A DNA stretch of 64,000 nt from Mesorhizobium sp. CA14. Lineage in GTDB: Bacteria; Pseudomonadota; Alphaproteobacteria; Rhizobiales; Rhizobiaceae. A program made the translations under genes and the position numbers. Positions 16,510 to 25,554 of this stretch are shown one piece after another. Location of the stretch: positions 1-64,000 of the forward strand of contig NZ_JAIUHR010000013.1 of the NCBI RefSeq assembly GCF_020165195.1, read 5' to 3'. Numbering within the stretch: the first letter of the stretch is position 1; each line of letters starts with the position of its first letter. The notes under the pieces are model-generated. The model was not told where the DNA came from. It made no database searches and was given only the letters and a program-made list of their open reading frames with translations.

Positions 16510-17421
16510 ATGAAGCTTGGACTGCTGACAGCACCGTTTCCGGATACGCCGCTCGGCGAAGTTGCCGACTGGGCGCGCTCGGCCGGCTTCGAGGCGCTGG
16601 AAATCGCCTGCTGGCCGAAGGCTTCCGGCGCCAGCCGGCGCTATGCCGGCACCAGCCACATCGACGTGGACGTCTCGGCCGCTGAGGCCAAGGACATCGC
16701 CGCCAAGCTTGCCGGCAACGGCCTGGCCATCTCCGGCCTCGGCTTCTATCCCAACCCACTCCATCCCGACCGGGCACATCGCGAAGCGGTGATCGATCAT
16801 CTGAAGAAGGTGATCGTGCTGGCGAGCCGCATGGGCGTTCCGCTCGTCAACACCTTCTGCGGCGGCGACGCTTCGAAGACTGTCGACGCCAACTGGGAAG
16901 ATGCGCAGAAAATCTGGCCGGCGATCATCGCCCATGCCCGCGAGCATGGCGTAAAACTCGCCTTCGAGAACTGCCCGATGATCTTCAGCTATGACGAATG
17001 GCCGGGCGGGCATAACATCGCCTACTCGCCCTATGTCTGGCGCCGCATCCTCGAAGCCTGGGGCGGCGATGTCGGCATGAATTTCGATCCTTCGCATCTC
17101 GTCTGGCAGATGATCGACAAGGAGCGCTTCATCCGCGAGTTCGGCAAGAGCGTGCTGCATGTGCATGCCAAGGACCTGATGATTGACCATGATGGTTTGT
17201 ACGAGCGCGGAATCCTTTCGGCTGGCATAGGCTGGCAGGTGCCGCGCATGCCGGGGCTTGGGGACATCGACTGGAGCAGGATTTTTTCGGGCCTCTACCG
17301 GGCCGGCTATGACGGGCCGGTCATCATCGAGCATGAGGACCGGCGCTTCGAAGGGACGGACGAAAAGGTCAAGCGCGGTTTCCTGCTTGCCCGCGACGTG
17401 CTGCGCCCCTTCATCAAATGA
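16510..17421 (+). CDS. Sugar phosphate isomerase/epimerase, TIM barrel
   Basis: A protein of 303 aa of the xylose-isomerase-like TIM-barrel family. Metal-site type residues appear in LAFENCPM, the MNFDPSHLVWQ strand, HVHAKD and IIEHED near the C-terminus. It would interconvert keto sugars or inosose-type compounds. A good ribosome site, GGGAGG, precedes ATG 16510, 19 nt after the polyol dehydrogenase stop. It is the third enzyme of the SDR/polyol/isomerase set that feeds from the importer encoded next. Confidence 0.9.
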   Translation: MKLGLLTAPFPDTPLGEVADWARSAGFEALEIACWPKASGASRRYAGTSHIDVDVSAAEAKDIAAKLAGNGLAISGLGFYPNPLHPDRAHREAVIDHLKKVIVLASRMGVPLVNTFCGGDASKTVDANWEDAQKIWPAIIAHAREHGVKLAFENCPMIFSYDEWPGGHNIAYSPYVWRRILEAWGGDVGMNFDPSHLVWQMIDKERFIREFGKSVLHVHAKDLMIDHDGLYERGILSAGIGWQVPRMPGLGDIDWSRIFSGLYRAGYDGPVIIEHEDRRFEGTDEKVKRGFLLARDVLRPFIK

Positions 17422-17493
17422 CGAAAAGCTTGGCGCCGATCGCATCGGCGCCCTGGAACTGAACTGAAAAGATCAATGTGGAGGAGTACTGAA

Positions 17494-18528
17494 ATGAAAA
17501 GACATTTGACCGTGGCCTCGCTCCTTGCCGGCGCCGCGCTGCTTGCCTCGGTGGGCGGCTCGGCCGCCGCCGGCAAGTACACGATCGGCATTTCCAACAC
17601 CGTGCAGGGCAATGGCTGGCGCGAGGAAATGATCTGCGCCATGAAGGCGCAGGCGCTCGCATCCGGCGAGGTGGCGAAGCTCAACATCGCCCACCGCAAC
17701 ACCGACGCCGCCGGCCAGCTCGAGGACATCCGCAACCTGATCAGCGCCAAGGTCAACGCCATCGTCGTCAACCCGGCCGATCCGGCCGGCATCAAGGCCG
17801 GCCTCGAGGAAGCCACCAAGGCCGGCATCGTCGTCGTCGCCGTCGACCAGGCGGTGACCGAGCCGTCCGCCTACATCATCTCCAACAACCAGGAACAATA
17901 TGCCTATCTCGGCGCCAAGTGGCTGTTTCAGCAGATGGGCGGCAAGGGCGAGGTGCTCTATATGCGCGGCGCCGCCGGCGCTTCGGCCGACTCAGACCGC
18001 GACAAAGGCTTCAAGAAGGCGCTCGCCGAATTCCCCGACGTGAAGGTCGCGCAGGAAGTCTTCACCGGCTGGCAGCAGGATCAGGCCAAGCAGCAGATCC
18101 TGTCCTTCCTCGCCACCGGCACCCCGATCAACGGCATCTGGACCTCCGGCATCGACAACGTCATCGTCGACGCGCTGGTCGAGCAGCAGGCGCCGATGGT
18201 GCCTGTGGTCGGCGCCGACAATGCCGGCTTCGTCGGTCAGTTGAGCTCGGTCAAGGGCCTGGTGGGCGCGGCCGTCACCAATCCCGGCTCGATCGGCGGC
18301 GCCGGCGTGACGCTGGCGCTCCAGATCCTCGACGGCAAGAAGCCGGCGCAGCAAACCGTTCTGGTCGAACCGCAGCTTTGGGAAAACGCCACCGAGGAAG
18401 GCAAGGCCAAGCTGAAGAGCGTTGTCGATCCCTCGCTCAGCCCCGAATGGCCGGTCTCGATCTCGATCCCGGACTGGACGACCTACACCAAGGACCAGAT
18501 CATCGCCTGCAAGGGCCCGGGCGAATAA
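17494..18528 (+). CDS. Ribose-type ABC transporter substrate-binding protein
   Basis: A protein of 344 aa with a signal peptide (MKRHLTVASLLAGAALLASV, cleavage near SAAAG) and the periplasmic-binding-protein type 1 fold (Peripla_BP_4), starting YTIGISNTVQGNGW. ATG at 17494 follows GGAGGAG. It delivers a monosaccharide or polyol to the permeases at 20171-22140. A strong hairpin follows the gene (18551-18582). The neighbouring polyol dehydrogenase and isomerase suggest that the ligand is their substrate. Confidence 0.93.
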   Translation: MKRHLTVASLLAGAALLASVGGSAAAGKYTIGISNTVQGNGWREEMICAMKAQALASGEVAKLNIAHRNTDAAGQLEDIRNLISAKVNAIVVNPADPAGIKAGLEEATKAGIVVVAVDQAVTEPSAYIISNNQEQYAYLGAKWLFQQMGGKGEVLYMRGAAGASADSDRDKGFKKALAEFPDVKVAQEVFTGWQQDQAKQQILSFLATGTPINGIWTSGIDNVIVDALVEQQAPMVPVVGADNAGFVGQLSSVKGLVGAAVTNPGSIGGAGVTLALQILDGKKPAQQTVLVEPQLWENATEEGKAKLKSVVDPSLSPEWPVSISIPDWTTYTKDQIIACKGPGE

Positions 18529-18550
18529 GCGCCTGATCCGAACGCAAGCG

Positions 18551-18582
18551 CAAGGACGCTGGACCAAGGTCTGGCGTCCTTG
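18551..18582 (+). terminator. Intercistronic hairpin after binding-protein gene
   Basis: A stem CAAGGACGC/GCGTCCTTG (9 bp), continued after a 2-nt internal mismatch by GACC-AA-GGTC, is followed by CCATTTGATTT. The U-tract is poor, so partial termination or mRNA 3' protection is likely. This would give more binding protein than ATPase and permeases. Confidence 0.65.
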
Positions 18583-18629
18583 CCATTTGATTTGGCACGC
18601 ATAATTTGAGCCGTTAGACCGAGAACGCT

Positions 18630-20174
18630 TTGACCACCAATCCCCTCCTCGACGCCACCGGCGTGACGAAGAACTATGGCGCGGTTGCCGCGCTGCGCAA
18701 CGCTTCGCTGTCCGTGCTACCGGGCGAAGTGCATGCGCTGATGGGCGCCAACGGCGCCGGCAAGTCCACGCTGGTGAAGATCCTGACCGGTGCGATCAAG
18801 GCGGATGCCGGACGCATCCTGATCCGCGGCCAGCAGCTCGATGTCCGTTCGCCCGCCGATGCCCGTCGTGCCGGAATGCTGCCGGTCTACCAGGAACCGG
18901 CGCTGATCCCCGATCTCGATGTCCTGTCCAACCTGCGGCTCACCGGCACGCCGGTCGAGCCGTTCCGCGCCTGGGTGCGAGAGCTCGGCATTCCCGACCT
19001 CGATATCCGCGAGACGGCCCGCCATATCCCGTTGGCCATCTTACGCGTGCTCGACCTGGCGCGCGCGCTCGCCGTCGAGCCCGACGTGCTTCTGCTCGAT
19101 GAGATGACTGCGGCTCTGCCGGCGAACCTTGCCGAAAAGGTGCTGGAAGTCGTGCGCCGCCAGGGCGACGCCGGCCGCTCCGTCATCTTCATCTCGCACC
19201 GTTTCGTCGAGATTTCCGCGCTCTGCGATCGCGCGACCGTCTTGCGCGACGGCGCAACCGTCGGTGTCGTCGACATCGAACCGGGCATCGAGGAAAGAAT
19301 AGTCGAGATGATGCTCGGCATCCGCATCGAGAAGACGCTCGTCGCCGCGCGCGCGGCGAATGAGGTGGCGGTTGCGGGCGGCGGTCGTCCGCGATTGTCG
19401 GTCCGCAATCTGCAGCTTGGCACCAAGCTCAACGACGTCTCCTTCGATCTCGCCAATGGCGAGGTCGTCGGCGTCTTTGCGCTCGAGGGACAGGGCCAGG
19501 ACGAGCTCTTCGCCGCGCTTGCCGGCTCGATCCGCCCGACAGGCGGCACCATCGACGTCGATGGCTCGCCAGTGAAATTCTCGCATCCGAGCGACGCCAT
19601 CCAGGCCGGCATCGCCTATGTGCCGGGCGACCGCGCCGAGGCTTTGGCCATGCAGCGTTCGGTGCGTGAGAACATCGCGCTGCCCTTCAGCGCGGCGCCG
19701 CGCAAATGGGGGCCGATCCGCATGCGCCGCGAGCAAGTGGTGGTTTCCGGCGCCATCGGCAGATTGCAGATCGACACCCGCGCCCAGGGCGAAGTGCAGC
19801 GCCTGTCCGGCGGCAACCAGCAGAAGGTGACCATTGCCCGCTGGATCGCGGCCAACGCCCGCACCATCCTCTGCTTCGACCCGACGCGCGGCATCGATGT
19901 CGGCACCAAGCAGGAGATCTACAAGCTGCTGCGCGAGCTCGCCGGCCAGGGCAAGTCGGTGCTGTTCTACACATCCGAGATGGAGGAGGTGCAGCGCGTC
20001 TGCGACCGCGTCATCGTCATCTTCGGCGGCCGCATCGTCGACACTTTCCCGGTGGAAGAAGCAGACGAAGCGGCCTTGATGCGGGCCGCCTACGGCCTGC
20101 CGCGCGGCGCCAAGGCGGATGTCGGCATCCTTGCCGAGGTCAAACCCGGCTCCAGCGCGGAGGCCGCGTCATGA
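18630..20174 (+). CDS. Sugar ABC transporter ATP-binding protein (RbsA type)
   Basis: A protein of 514 aa with two fused ATPase domains. Domain 1 has Walker A GANGAGKST (about 41-49) and Walker B LLLDEMTAA, but its signature motif is not the usual LSxGxxQ: the aligned stretch reads HIPLAILRVLDLARAL. Domain 2 has a degenerate Walker A (ALEGQGQDE) but a good signature LSGGNQQKV and FDPTRGID. The start is TTG at 18630 with only a weak GAGAAC upstream; no better start is in frame. The stop overlaps the first permease start (ATGA, 20171-20174). Confidence 0.9.
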   Translation: MTTNPLLDATGVTKNYGAVAALRNASLSVLPGEVHALMGANGAGKSTLVKILTGAIKADAGRILIRGQQLDVRSPADARRAGMLPVYQEPALIPDLDVLSNLRLTGTPVEPFRAWVRELGIPDLDIRETARHIPLAILRVLDLARALAVEPDVLLLDEMTAALPANLAEKVLEVVRRQGDAGRSVIFISHRFVEISALCDRATVLRDGATVGVVDIEPGIEERIVEMMLGIRIEKTLVAARAANEVAVAGGGRPRLSVRNLQLGTKLNDVSFDLANGEVVGVFALEGQGQDELFAALAGSIRPTGGTIDVDGSPVKFSHPSDAIQAGIAYVPGDRAEALAMQRSVRENIALPFSAAPRKWGPIRMRREQVVVSGAIGRLQIDTRAQGEVQRLSGGNQQKVTIARWIAANARTILCFDPTRGIDVGTKQEIYKLLRELAGQGKSVLFYTSEMEEVQRVCDRVIVIFGGRIVDTFPVEEADEAALMRAAYGLPRGAKADVGILAEVKPGSSAEAAS

Positions 20175-21157
20175 GCCGCTTTCTCCGCAATCAGGGCTGG
20201 GTCGCGGGCCTCTTCGCCCTGCTGATCTTCCTCTTCGTCGTCACCAAGCTGATCCAGCCGGGCTATGGCAGCGGCGACTTCGGCTCGCTGGCGCGGGCGG
20301 TTCTGCCTTACGCCTTCGCGGTCGCGGCCCAAACGGTCGTCGTCATCGCCGGCGGCATAGACCTGTCGGTCGCCGCCATGATGGCGCTGACCAGCGTGAC
20401 CGCGGCGTCGATGATGAACGGCGCCAGCGAGGAATATGCCTTGTTCGTCGTGCCCTTCGTGCTGGCCATGGGGCTGGTGCTCGGCGCTCTGAACGGCGCG
20501 CTCATCGTCGTCACGCGGGTGCCCGACATCGTCGTCACCTTGGCCATGCTGTTCGTGCTTCAAGGCGCGGCGCTGCTGGTGCTTGGTGCTCCCGGCGGCG
20601 CCGCCGCCGAGTGGCTGAAGGCAAGCGTCATCGGCACCGTGCCGATCCCCGGCCTGCCGGATTGGGCCGACGCCTGGGTTCCAAAGGCGCTGGCGCTGCT
20701 CGTCGTCTGCCTCTGCATCGTGTGGATACCGCTCAGGCGCTCGCGGCTTGGCCTTTCCATCTACGCCATCGGCAGCAACGAGCTCGCCGCCTTCCGCAGC
20801 GGCGTGCCGGTGGCGCGCACCAGGATCGTCGCCTATGCGCTCTCCGGCCTGTTCGCGGCGATGGGCGGATTGTCTCTCACCATCAGCACCGGCATCGGCG
20901 CGCCCATTCCCGGGCCTTATCTGCTCGCCAGCGTTGCCGCGGTGGTGCTGGGCGGCGTCGCGCTCGGCGGCGGCAAGGGCGGGCTGCTCGGGCCGATCAT
21001 CGCCGTCTTCGTGCTGAGGCTGGTGCGCACCGACCTGACGCTTCTGGCCATCGATCCGAATGTCACCGCAATCATCGAAGGCGCGATCATGGTCGCGGTC
21101 GTCATGTTCGGCGCCTTCATCACCATCCGCGGCCGTCCGTTGGGAGCAACGCCATGA
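20171..21157 (+). CDS. Ribose-type ABC transporter permease 1
   Basis: A protein of 328 aa of the RbsC/BPD_transp_2 family with eight or more hydrophobic segments and the family signature AGGIDLSVAAMMAL (about 65-78). It is an inner-membrane channel subunit. The start overlaps the ATPase stop and its own stop overlaps the next permease start (21154-21157). A longer open frame that begins at 19706 inside the ATPase gene is spurious. Confidence 0.92.
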   Translation: MSRFLRNQGWVAGLFALLIFLFVVTKLIQPGYGSGDFGSLARAVLPYAFAVAAQTVVVIAGGIDLSVAAMMALTSVTAASMMNGASEEYALFVVPFVLAMGLVLGALNGALIVVTRVPDIVVTLAMLFVLQGAALLVLGAPGGAAAEWLKASVIGTVPIPGLPDWADAWVPKALALLVVCLCIVWIPLRRSRLGLSIYAIGSNELAAFRSGVPVARTRIVAYALSGLFAAMGGLSLTISTGIGAPIPGPYLLASVAAVVLGGVALGGGKGGLLGPIIAVFVLRLVRTDLTLLAIDPNVTAIIEGAIMVAVVMFGAFITIRGRPLGATP

Positions 21158-22140
21158 CCGACATCGCGACCATGCCCCGGCCTGTCTCGTTCGGCCGCCG
21201 CCTGAAGCGCTTCATGGCGGACCGGCCGCTCATTCCGCTGATCATCCTTTTGATCATTCTCGTGGTCATCCTGCAGATCCTGCGCCCCGGCATCCTCAAC
21301 GAGCGCTGGATTGCCAACACGGCGAAATTCGCCATCCCGCTGGCGATCCTCGCCGGCTGCCAGACCATGACGATGCTGACCGGCGGCATCGACCTTTCGG
21401 TCGGCACCGTGGCGACGATGAGCGCTTTCATCATGGCCACGCAGATCGTCAACCAGGATCCGGCGGTGGCGTTCCTGCTGGCCATGCTGCCCGCCGTGCT
21501 GATCGGCCTCATCAACGGCATCGGCGTCGGCGTGTTTCGGGTGCATCCACTGATCATGACGCTCGGCACCAGCCTGATCGGTACCGGCTTCCTGCAGGTC
21601 TACCAGCGCACCGTGATCGCATCCGGCGCCAGGATTCCCGATTTCCTCAACTGGCTGGGCACCGGCCTCACCTACGGCTTTCCCAACGCGCTTCTCCTGT
21701 TCGTGCCGGTGGCGGTGCTGATCGTCTTCATGCTGAACCGCACCGGCTTCGGCCGCCTGCTCTATGCCGTCGGCGACAATGAACGCGCCGCGCGCCTGTC
21801 AGGCGTCCGCTACTGGCAGGTGATCACCGCGCTCTACGTCCTCTCCAGCCTGCTCGCCGGCATCACCGGCCTGCTCTATATCGGCCTGATCAAGGCGCCC
21901 TCGCTCTCGCTCGCCGAGCCGCTGGTGCTGCCTTCGGTGGCTGCCGCCGTCATCGGCGGCACCTCGATCTTCGGCGGCCGCGGCGGCTACACCGGCACCA
22001 TCGTCGGCGCGCTGATCCTGACCGTGCTGACGACGCTGCTCACCATCCTGCAGATGCCCGAAGGCGGCCGCCGTATACTCTTCGGCTTCATCGTGCTGTT
22101 CGTGACGGCGGCGTATTTGAGGATCATCGAGGATCGGTAG
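21154..22140 (+). CDS. Ribose-type ABC transporter permease 2
   Basis: A protein of 328 aa, same family as its neighbour but clearly diverged, with TGGIDLSVGTVATM as the family signature. The two different RbsC-like subunits probably form a heterodimeric channel, unlike the classical single RbsC. It is the last gene of the SDR-to-permease operon and is followed by two palindromes that may end the transcript. Confidence 0.92.
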   Translation: MTDIATMPRPVSFGRRLKRFMADRPLIPLIILLIILVVILQILRPGILNERWIANTAKFAIPLAILAGCQTMTMLTGGIDLSVGTVATMSAFIMATQIVNQDPAVAFLLAMLPAVLIGLINGIGVGVFRVHPLIMTLGTSLIGTGFLQVYQRTVIASGARIPDFLNWLGTGLTYGFPNALLLFVPVAVLIVFMLNRTGFGRLLYAVGDNERAARLSGVRYWQVITALYVLSSLLAGITGLLYIGLIKAPSLSLAEPLVLPSVAAAVIGGTSIFGGRGGYTGTIVGALILTVLTTLLTILQMPEGGRRILFGFIVLFVTAAYLRIIEDR

Positions 22141-22155
22141 TATTTGAGCTAGGGT

Positions 22156-22196
22156 ATGTCGCGCAAAAGTGTGCAGCGGTTTTGCGGCAACGACAT
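22156..22196. repeat. REP-like palindrome with GTGTGCAGCGG loop
   Basis: An outer stem ATGTCG/CGACAT, an inner stem CGCAAAA/TTTTGCG, an 11-nt loop GTGTGCAGCGG and a 4-nt bulge GCAA. The architecture matches 5196-5246 exactly (7-bp inner stem, 11-nt loop, 4-nt bulge on the same side), while both arm sequences differ. Confidence 0.75.
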
Positions 22197-22211
22197 GCAT
22201 AAAATAAGGAT

Positions 22212-22255
22212 TTAAAGTGCGTCGCCTGAATCCGTTTTCGGGCGACGCACTTTAA
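22212..22255. terminator. 15-bp perfect hairpin, probable terminator or repeat half
   Basis: TTAAAGTGCGTCGCC (22212-22226) and GGCGACGCACTTTAA (22241-22255) pair perfectly around a 14-nt loop. It starts 15 nt after the REP-like palindrome and 71 nt after the permease stop. It may terminate the ABC operon. The two together look like one bipartite repeat. Confidence 0.6.
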
Positions 22256-22292
22256 GGCGGCCCATCCCTGTCGCATCGGAGAGGCATCCCTT

Positions 22293-22796
22293 ATGGCCGA
22301 GCGTTCGCGTGCTGCTGCAAACAGTCCCGCCGACGATGATCCTCGTCTTGCGTTCATCTATCAGGAGGCGGTGAGAGGTCTCACTCATCAGCAGACCGTG
22401 GTGGAGAACATGAGCACCCGCGCCGGGAGCCTGATCTTCGCCACAGCATTCGCGAACTCGCTGCTCGGCGGCGCGGCGCTTTCCGACGGGCTTGGGCTTT
22501 GGGAATGGATTGCGGTGTCCCTGCTGTTCAGCATCGGCGGGCTTATCGTCTTCATGCTTTGGCCTTATCACCAATACTCATTCCGCTTCGATCCGGAAGA
22601 ACTGCTGCATCAATATGTCGATGGCGATGGGCCGGCATCGATGTCGGCGATGCACCGCGCGCTTGCTCTTCGCATCAAGGCGGACATGGCCGCCAACTGG
22701 CGAATTATCCAGCGCCTGCGGGTGGCTCTGCAGATCGCGCTGCTCTTTCTGTTGCTCGACATTCTGGCCTGGCTCTTGGCGATCGCGGGCGTCTGA
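22293..22796 (+). CDS. Uncharacterised three-helix membrane protein
   Basis: A protein of 167 aa not recognised with certainty. It has a short soluble N-terminus, a paired hydrophobic hairpin (about 50-68 and 72-94), a soluble helical stretch with FRFDPEELLHQYVDG, and a last membrane helix (about 145-165). GAGAGG lies 8 nt before ATG 22293. The layout and the Q-x-V-x2-N-x-S-x-R-A-G lead-in recall SLATT or Pycsar-effector (DUF5706-like) membrane proteins, but no nucleotide cyclase or other partner is adjacent. It is flanked by palindromes on the left and the convergent nasA on the right. Confidence 0.7.
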   Translation: MAERSRAAANSPADDDPRLAFIYQEAVRGLTHQQTVVENMSTRAGSLIFATAFANSLLGGAALSDGLGLWEWIAVSLLFSIGGLIVFMLWPYHQYSFRFDPEELLHQYVDGDGPASMSAMHRALALRIKADMAANWRIIQRLRVALQIALLFLLLDILAWLLAIAGV

Positions 22797-22881
22797 GCAA
22801 AACCGCGCCGTGGCCTTTGCGGGACGTGGAGCGAAGGTCGAAGTAGAACATTTCGAAGCCGGCGACGGCGACACGCATGGG

Positions 22882-25551
22882 TTACTCGGCGGCCTGCACT
22901 CGGCGCGAGTCGATGATCGCCCTGATCTCCGAACGGCATGAGCCGCAATTGGTGCCGGCGCGCAGCGTCGAGCCGATGGCTTCGAGGCTGTCGCATCCCG
23001 AGGCGACCGCCGAAGCAAGCTGGTTGGCGCCGACATGGAAGCAGGCGCACACGACGCGCCCGATGGCGGGCATCGGCACCGGCGACCGGCCGGACAGAAG
23101 CGCGTGGCGATCGGCGGTCGACAGCGGCTGGCGCGTGGCGAGCAACGACACCAGCCAGTCCCGCATGGGCAACTGGTCCGGGGCGGCGACCAGCAAGGCT
23201 TCGGCCATGGCGCCGCCTTCGTCGATCGCAGCGGCGCGATAGGCGAGTCCGCGACGGTCGGTGTATTCTAGGAGCTGATCCCGTCGCTGGGCGCCGAGCA
23301 GCTTGCGCGCCAGCAGAATGCCCTGGTCCGGTGGCTCGGTTCCGGTCAGCTCGTAAACCCAGCCGCCCTCGACAGCATGCCGGCTCCAATGGACGAAACC
23401 GGTTGGCCTGAGATCGCGCCGCGTAATGAGCACGCCCGCCCAGCCAGTCTCTTCCCGCACGATCCTCACCGGAACATGCTTGAGCTCCGGCTGGCCGGAA
23501 TGCGGATCGGTAACCGGCGAGGATAATAGGCCGGCTGCTGCCCTGGCCGCGAACTGACTGCTCCAATGCATGGACATGAAGGCTTGGCCGCGCCGCTGTG
23601 CGTCGGCCACACGCACCCTCGCGCGAACGAAGCCGAAGCGGGTTGAAAGATGAGCGAGGTCGCCATCCTTGAGCTGATGCGCGGCCGCATCCGCCGGATG
23701 GAGATCGACCGCCGGTTCCGGCGCGTTCGCCATCAAACGCGGCACGTTCCCCGTGCGCGTCATCGTGTGCCACTGGTCGCGCAGCCGGCCGGTGTTCAAA
23801 GCAAGCGGATAGTCGGCATCGACAGTGAAGGCCGTCGCCTCCTGCCGCACCGGCACGAAACGCGCGCGGCCGTCTTGTGTCGGGAAACGACCGTCGGAGA
23901 AAAGTCTCGTCCGCTGCTCGTGTCGTTCCGACGTGGGCCAATGGCGCGGCGCGAAGACGGAATAATCTTCATCACTGAGATCGGCCACGCCGCCAAGGTC
24001 GAACAGGCGCTTGCCGTCGTTCTCGAAGGCGGAGAGCGCTGCATGCTCGCGGAAGATCTCGGCTGGCGTCCGATAGGCGAAGGCGTCGCCAAAACCCATG
24101 CGCGCGGCGACCTCGCAGATGATGCGCCAGTCGGCTTTCGCCTCGCCGGGCGGCGACAGGAAGGGCCGCTGGCGCGAGAGGCGCCGTTCCGAATTGGTGA
24201 CCGTGCCGTCCTTCTCGCCCCAGGCGGCGGCTGGCAGCAGCACGTCGGCATAGCGCGTGGTGTCGGTGCGGGTCACATCCGAGACCGCGACAAAATCGCA
24301 TTTGGACAACGCAGTGCGCACGCGCGAAGCGTCGGGCATCGAGACGGCGGGATTGGTGCCCATGACCCACAGGGCCTTGATGCGGCCGTCGGCGACCGCC
24401 TGGAACATGTCCACGGCCTTCAAGCCGCCGCGCCGGGCGATGTTCGGCGCATTCCAGAAGCGGGAGACCCGGTCGATACTGGCCTCATCCGCGAAGTCCA
24501 TATGCGCGGCAAGCTGGTTGGCCAGACCGCCGACCTCGCGGCCGCCCATGGCGTTCGGCTGCCCGGTGACCGAGAACGGCCCCATGCCGGGCTTGCCGAT
24601 GCGGCCAGCGGCGAGATGACAGTTGATGATGGCGTTGACCTTGTCGGTTCCATGCGCCGACTGGTTGACGCCCTGGCTGTAGACGGTGACCGTTCGCTCG
24701 GTCTCGGCGAAGAGATCGTAGAAGGCCTGGACGTCGGCTGCCGCCAGCCCGCAGCCCTTTGCCACGCGTGCGATCGAAGGCGCATCGGCACCGGCCAAAG
24801 AAGCTGCGGCATCAAAGCCCGAGGCACTCTCGCGGATGAAATCGGCATCGATCTTCCCGGCCTGCATAAGATGCGCAAGCAGCCCGTTGAACAGCAGCAC
24901 ATCCGTGCCCGGATCGAGCGCCAGGTGCAGGTCGCATTCGTCGGCTGTTGCGGTGCGGCGCGGGTCGATGACGACGATCCTGGTTCCGCGTTCCTTTCGC
25001 GCCGCGAGCATGCGCTGGTAGAGCACCGGATGACACCATGCGGTGTTGGAGCCGGTGAGCACAATGAGATCGGCGCACTCGAAATCCTCATAGACGCCGG
25101 GAACGATGTCCTCGCCGAAAGCGCGGCGGTGGCCGGCGACCGACGACGCCATGCAGAGCCGCGAATTGGTGTCGATATTGGCCGAGCCGATGAAGCCCTT
25201 CATCAGCTTGTTGGCGACGTAATAGTCCTCGGTGAGCAACTGGCCGGAAACATAGAAGGCGACCGAGTCCGGGCCGTGCTCGGCTACAGCCTGCGAGAAT
25301 TTCGCGGCCACGAGGTCGAGCGCTTCGTCCCAGCTCGCCGGCTTGCCGAGAATTTCCGGCCGCAGCAAACGGCCTTCGAGGCCGAGCGTCTCGCCGAGAG
25401 CCGAACCCTTCGAGCAGAGCCGGCCGAAATTGGCCGGATGATCGGGGTCGCCGCGGACGGTCGCCGTACCGTCCGCGGCGACCTCGGCGAGCACGCCGCA
25501 GCCCACCCCGCAATAGGGGCAGGTGGTCCTCACCTCGCGTGCTTCTTGCAT
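22882..25551 (-). CDS. nasA: Assimilatory nitrate reductase, catalytic subunit
   Basis: A protein of 889 aa, a molybdopterin (bis-MGD) oxidoreductase. An N-terminal [4Fe-4S] site uses C11, C14, C18 and C46 (CPYCGVGCG, then RLCSKGS). The C-terminus carries a BFD-like [2Fe-2S] domain (VVCACFHVGAN ... TNCGSCRSEI), typical of NADH- or ferredoxin-linked assimilatory enzymes. It has no Tat signal, so it is cytoplasmic. It reduces nitrate to nitrite for NirBD. It starts 3 nt after the nirD stop and is the last gene of the nas operon. Confidence 0.95.
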   Translation of the reverse strand: MQEAREVRTTCPYCGVGCGVLAEVAADGTATVRGDPDHPANFGRLCSKGSALGETLGLEGRLLRPEILGKPASWDEALDLVAAKFSQAVAEHGPDSVAFYVSGQLLTEDYYVANKLMKGFIGSANIDTNSRLCMASSVAGHRRAFGEDIVPGVYEDFECADLIVLTGSNTAWCHPVLYQRMLAARKERGTRIVVIDPRRTATADECDLHLALDPGTDVLLFNGLLAHLMQAGKIDADFIRESASGFDAAASLAGADAPSIARVAKGCGLAAADVQAFYDLFAETERTVTVYSQGVNQSAHGTDKVNAIINCHLAAGRIGKPGMGPFSVTGQPNAMGGREVGGLANQLAAHMDFADEASIDRVSRFWNAPNIARRGGLKAVDMFQAVADGRIKALWVMGTNPAVSMPDASRVRTALSKCDFVAVSDVTRTDTTRYADVLLPAAAWGEKDGTVTNSERRLSRQRPFLSPPGEAKADWRIICEVAARMGFGDAFAYRTPAEIFREHAALSAFENDGKRLFDLGGVADLSDEDYSVFAPRHWPTSERHEQRTRLFSDGRFPTQDGRARFVPVRQEATAFTVDADYPLALNTGRLRDQWHTMTRTGNVPRLMANAPEPAVDLHPADAAAHQLKDGDLAHLSTRFGFVRARVRVADAQRRGQAFMSMHWSSQFAARAAAGLLSSPVTDPHSGQPELKHVPVRIVREETGWAGVLITRRDLRPTGFVHWSRHAVEGGWVYELTGTEPPDQGILLARKLLGAQRRDQLLEYTDRRGLAYRAAAIDEGGAMAEALLVAAPDQLPMRDWLVSLLATRQPLSTADRHALLSGRSPVPMPAIGRVVCACFHVGANQLASAVASGCDSLEAIGSTLRAGTNCGSCRSEIRAIIDSRRVQAAE

Positions 25552-25554
25552 GCC

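Noticed and set aside
19706..22140. Long frames extending both RbsC-like permeases upstream into the ATPase and the preceding permease gene
   Set aside because: Both permeases have ATGA-overlap starts (20171 and 21154), and the upstream codons are Arg-rich shadows of other genes.
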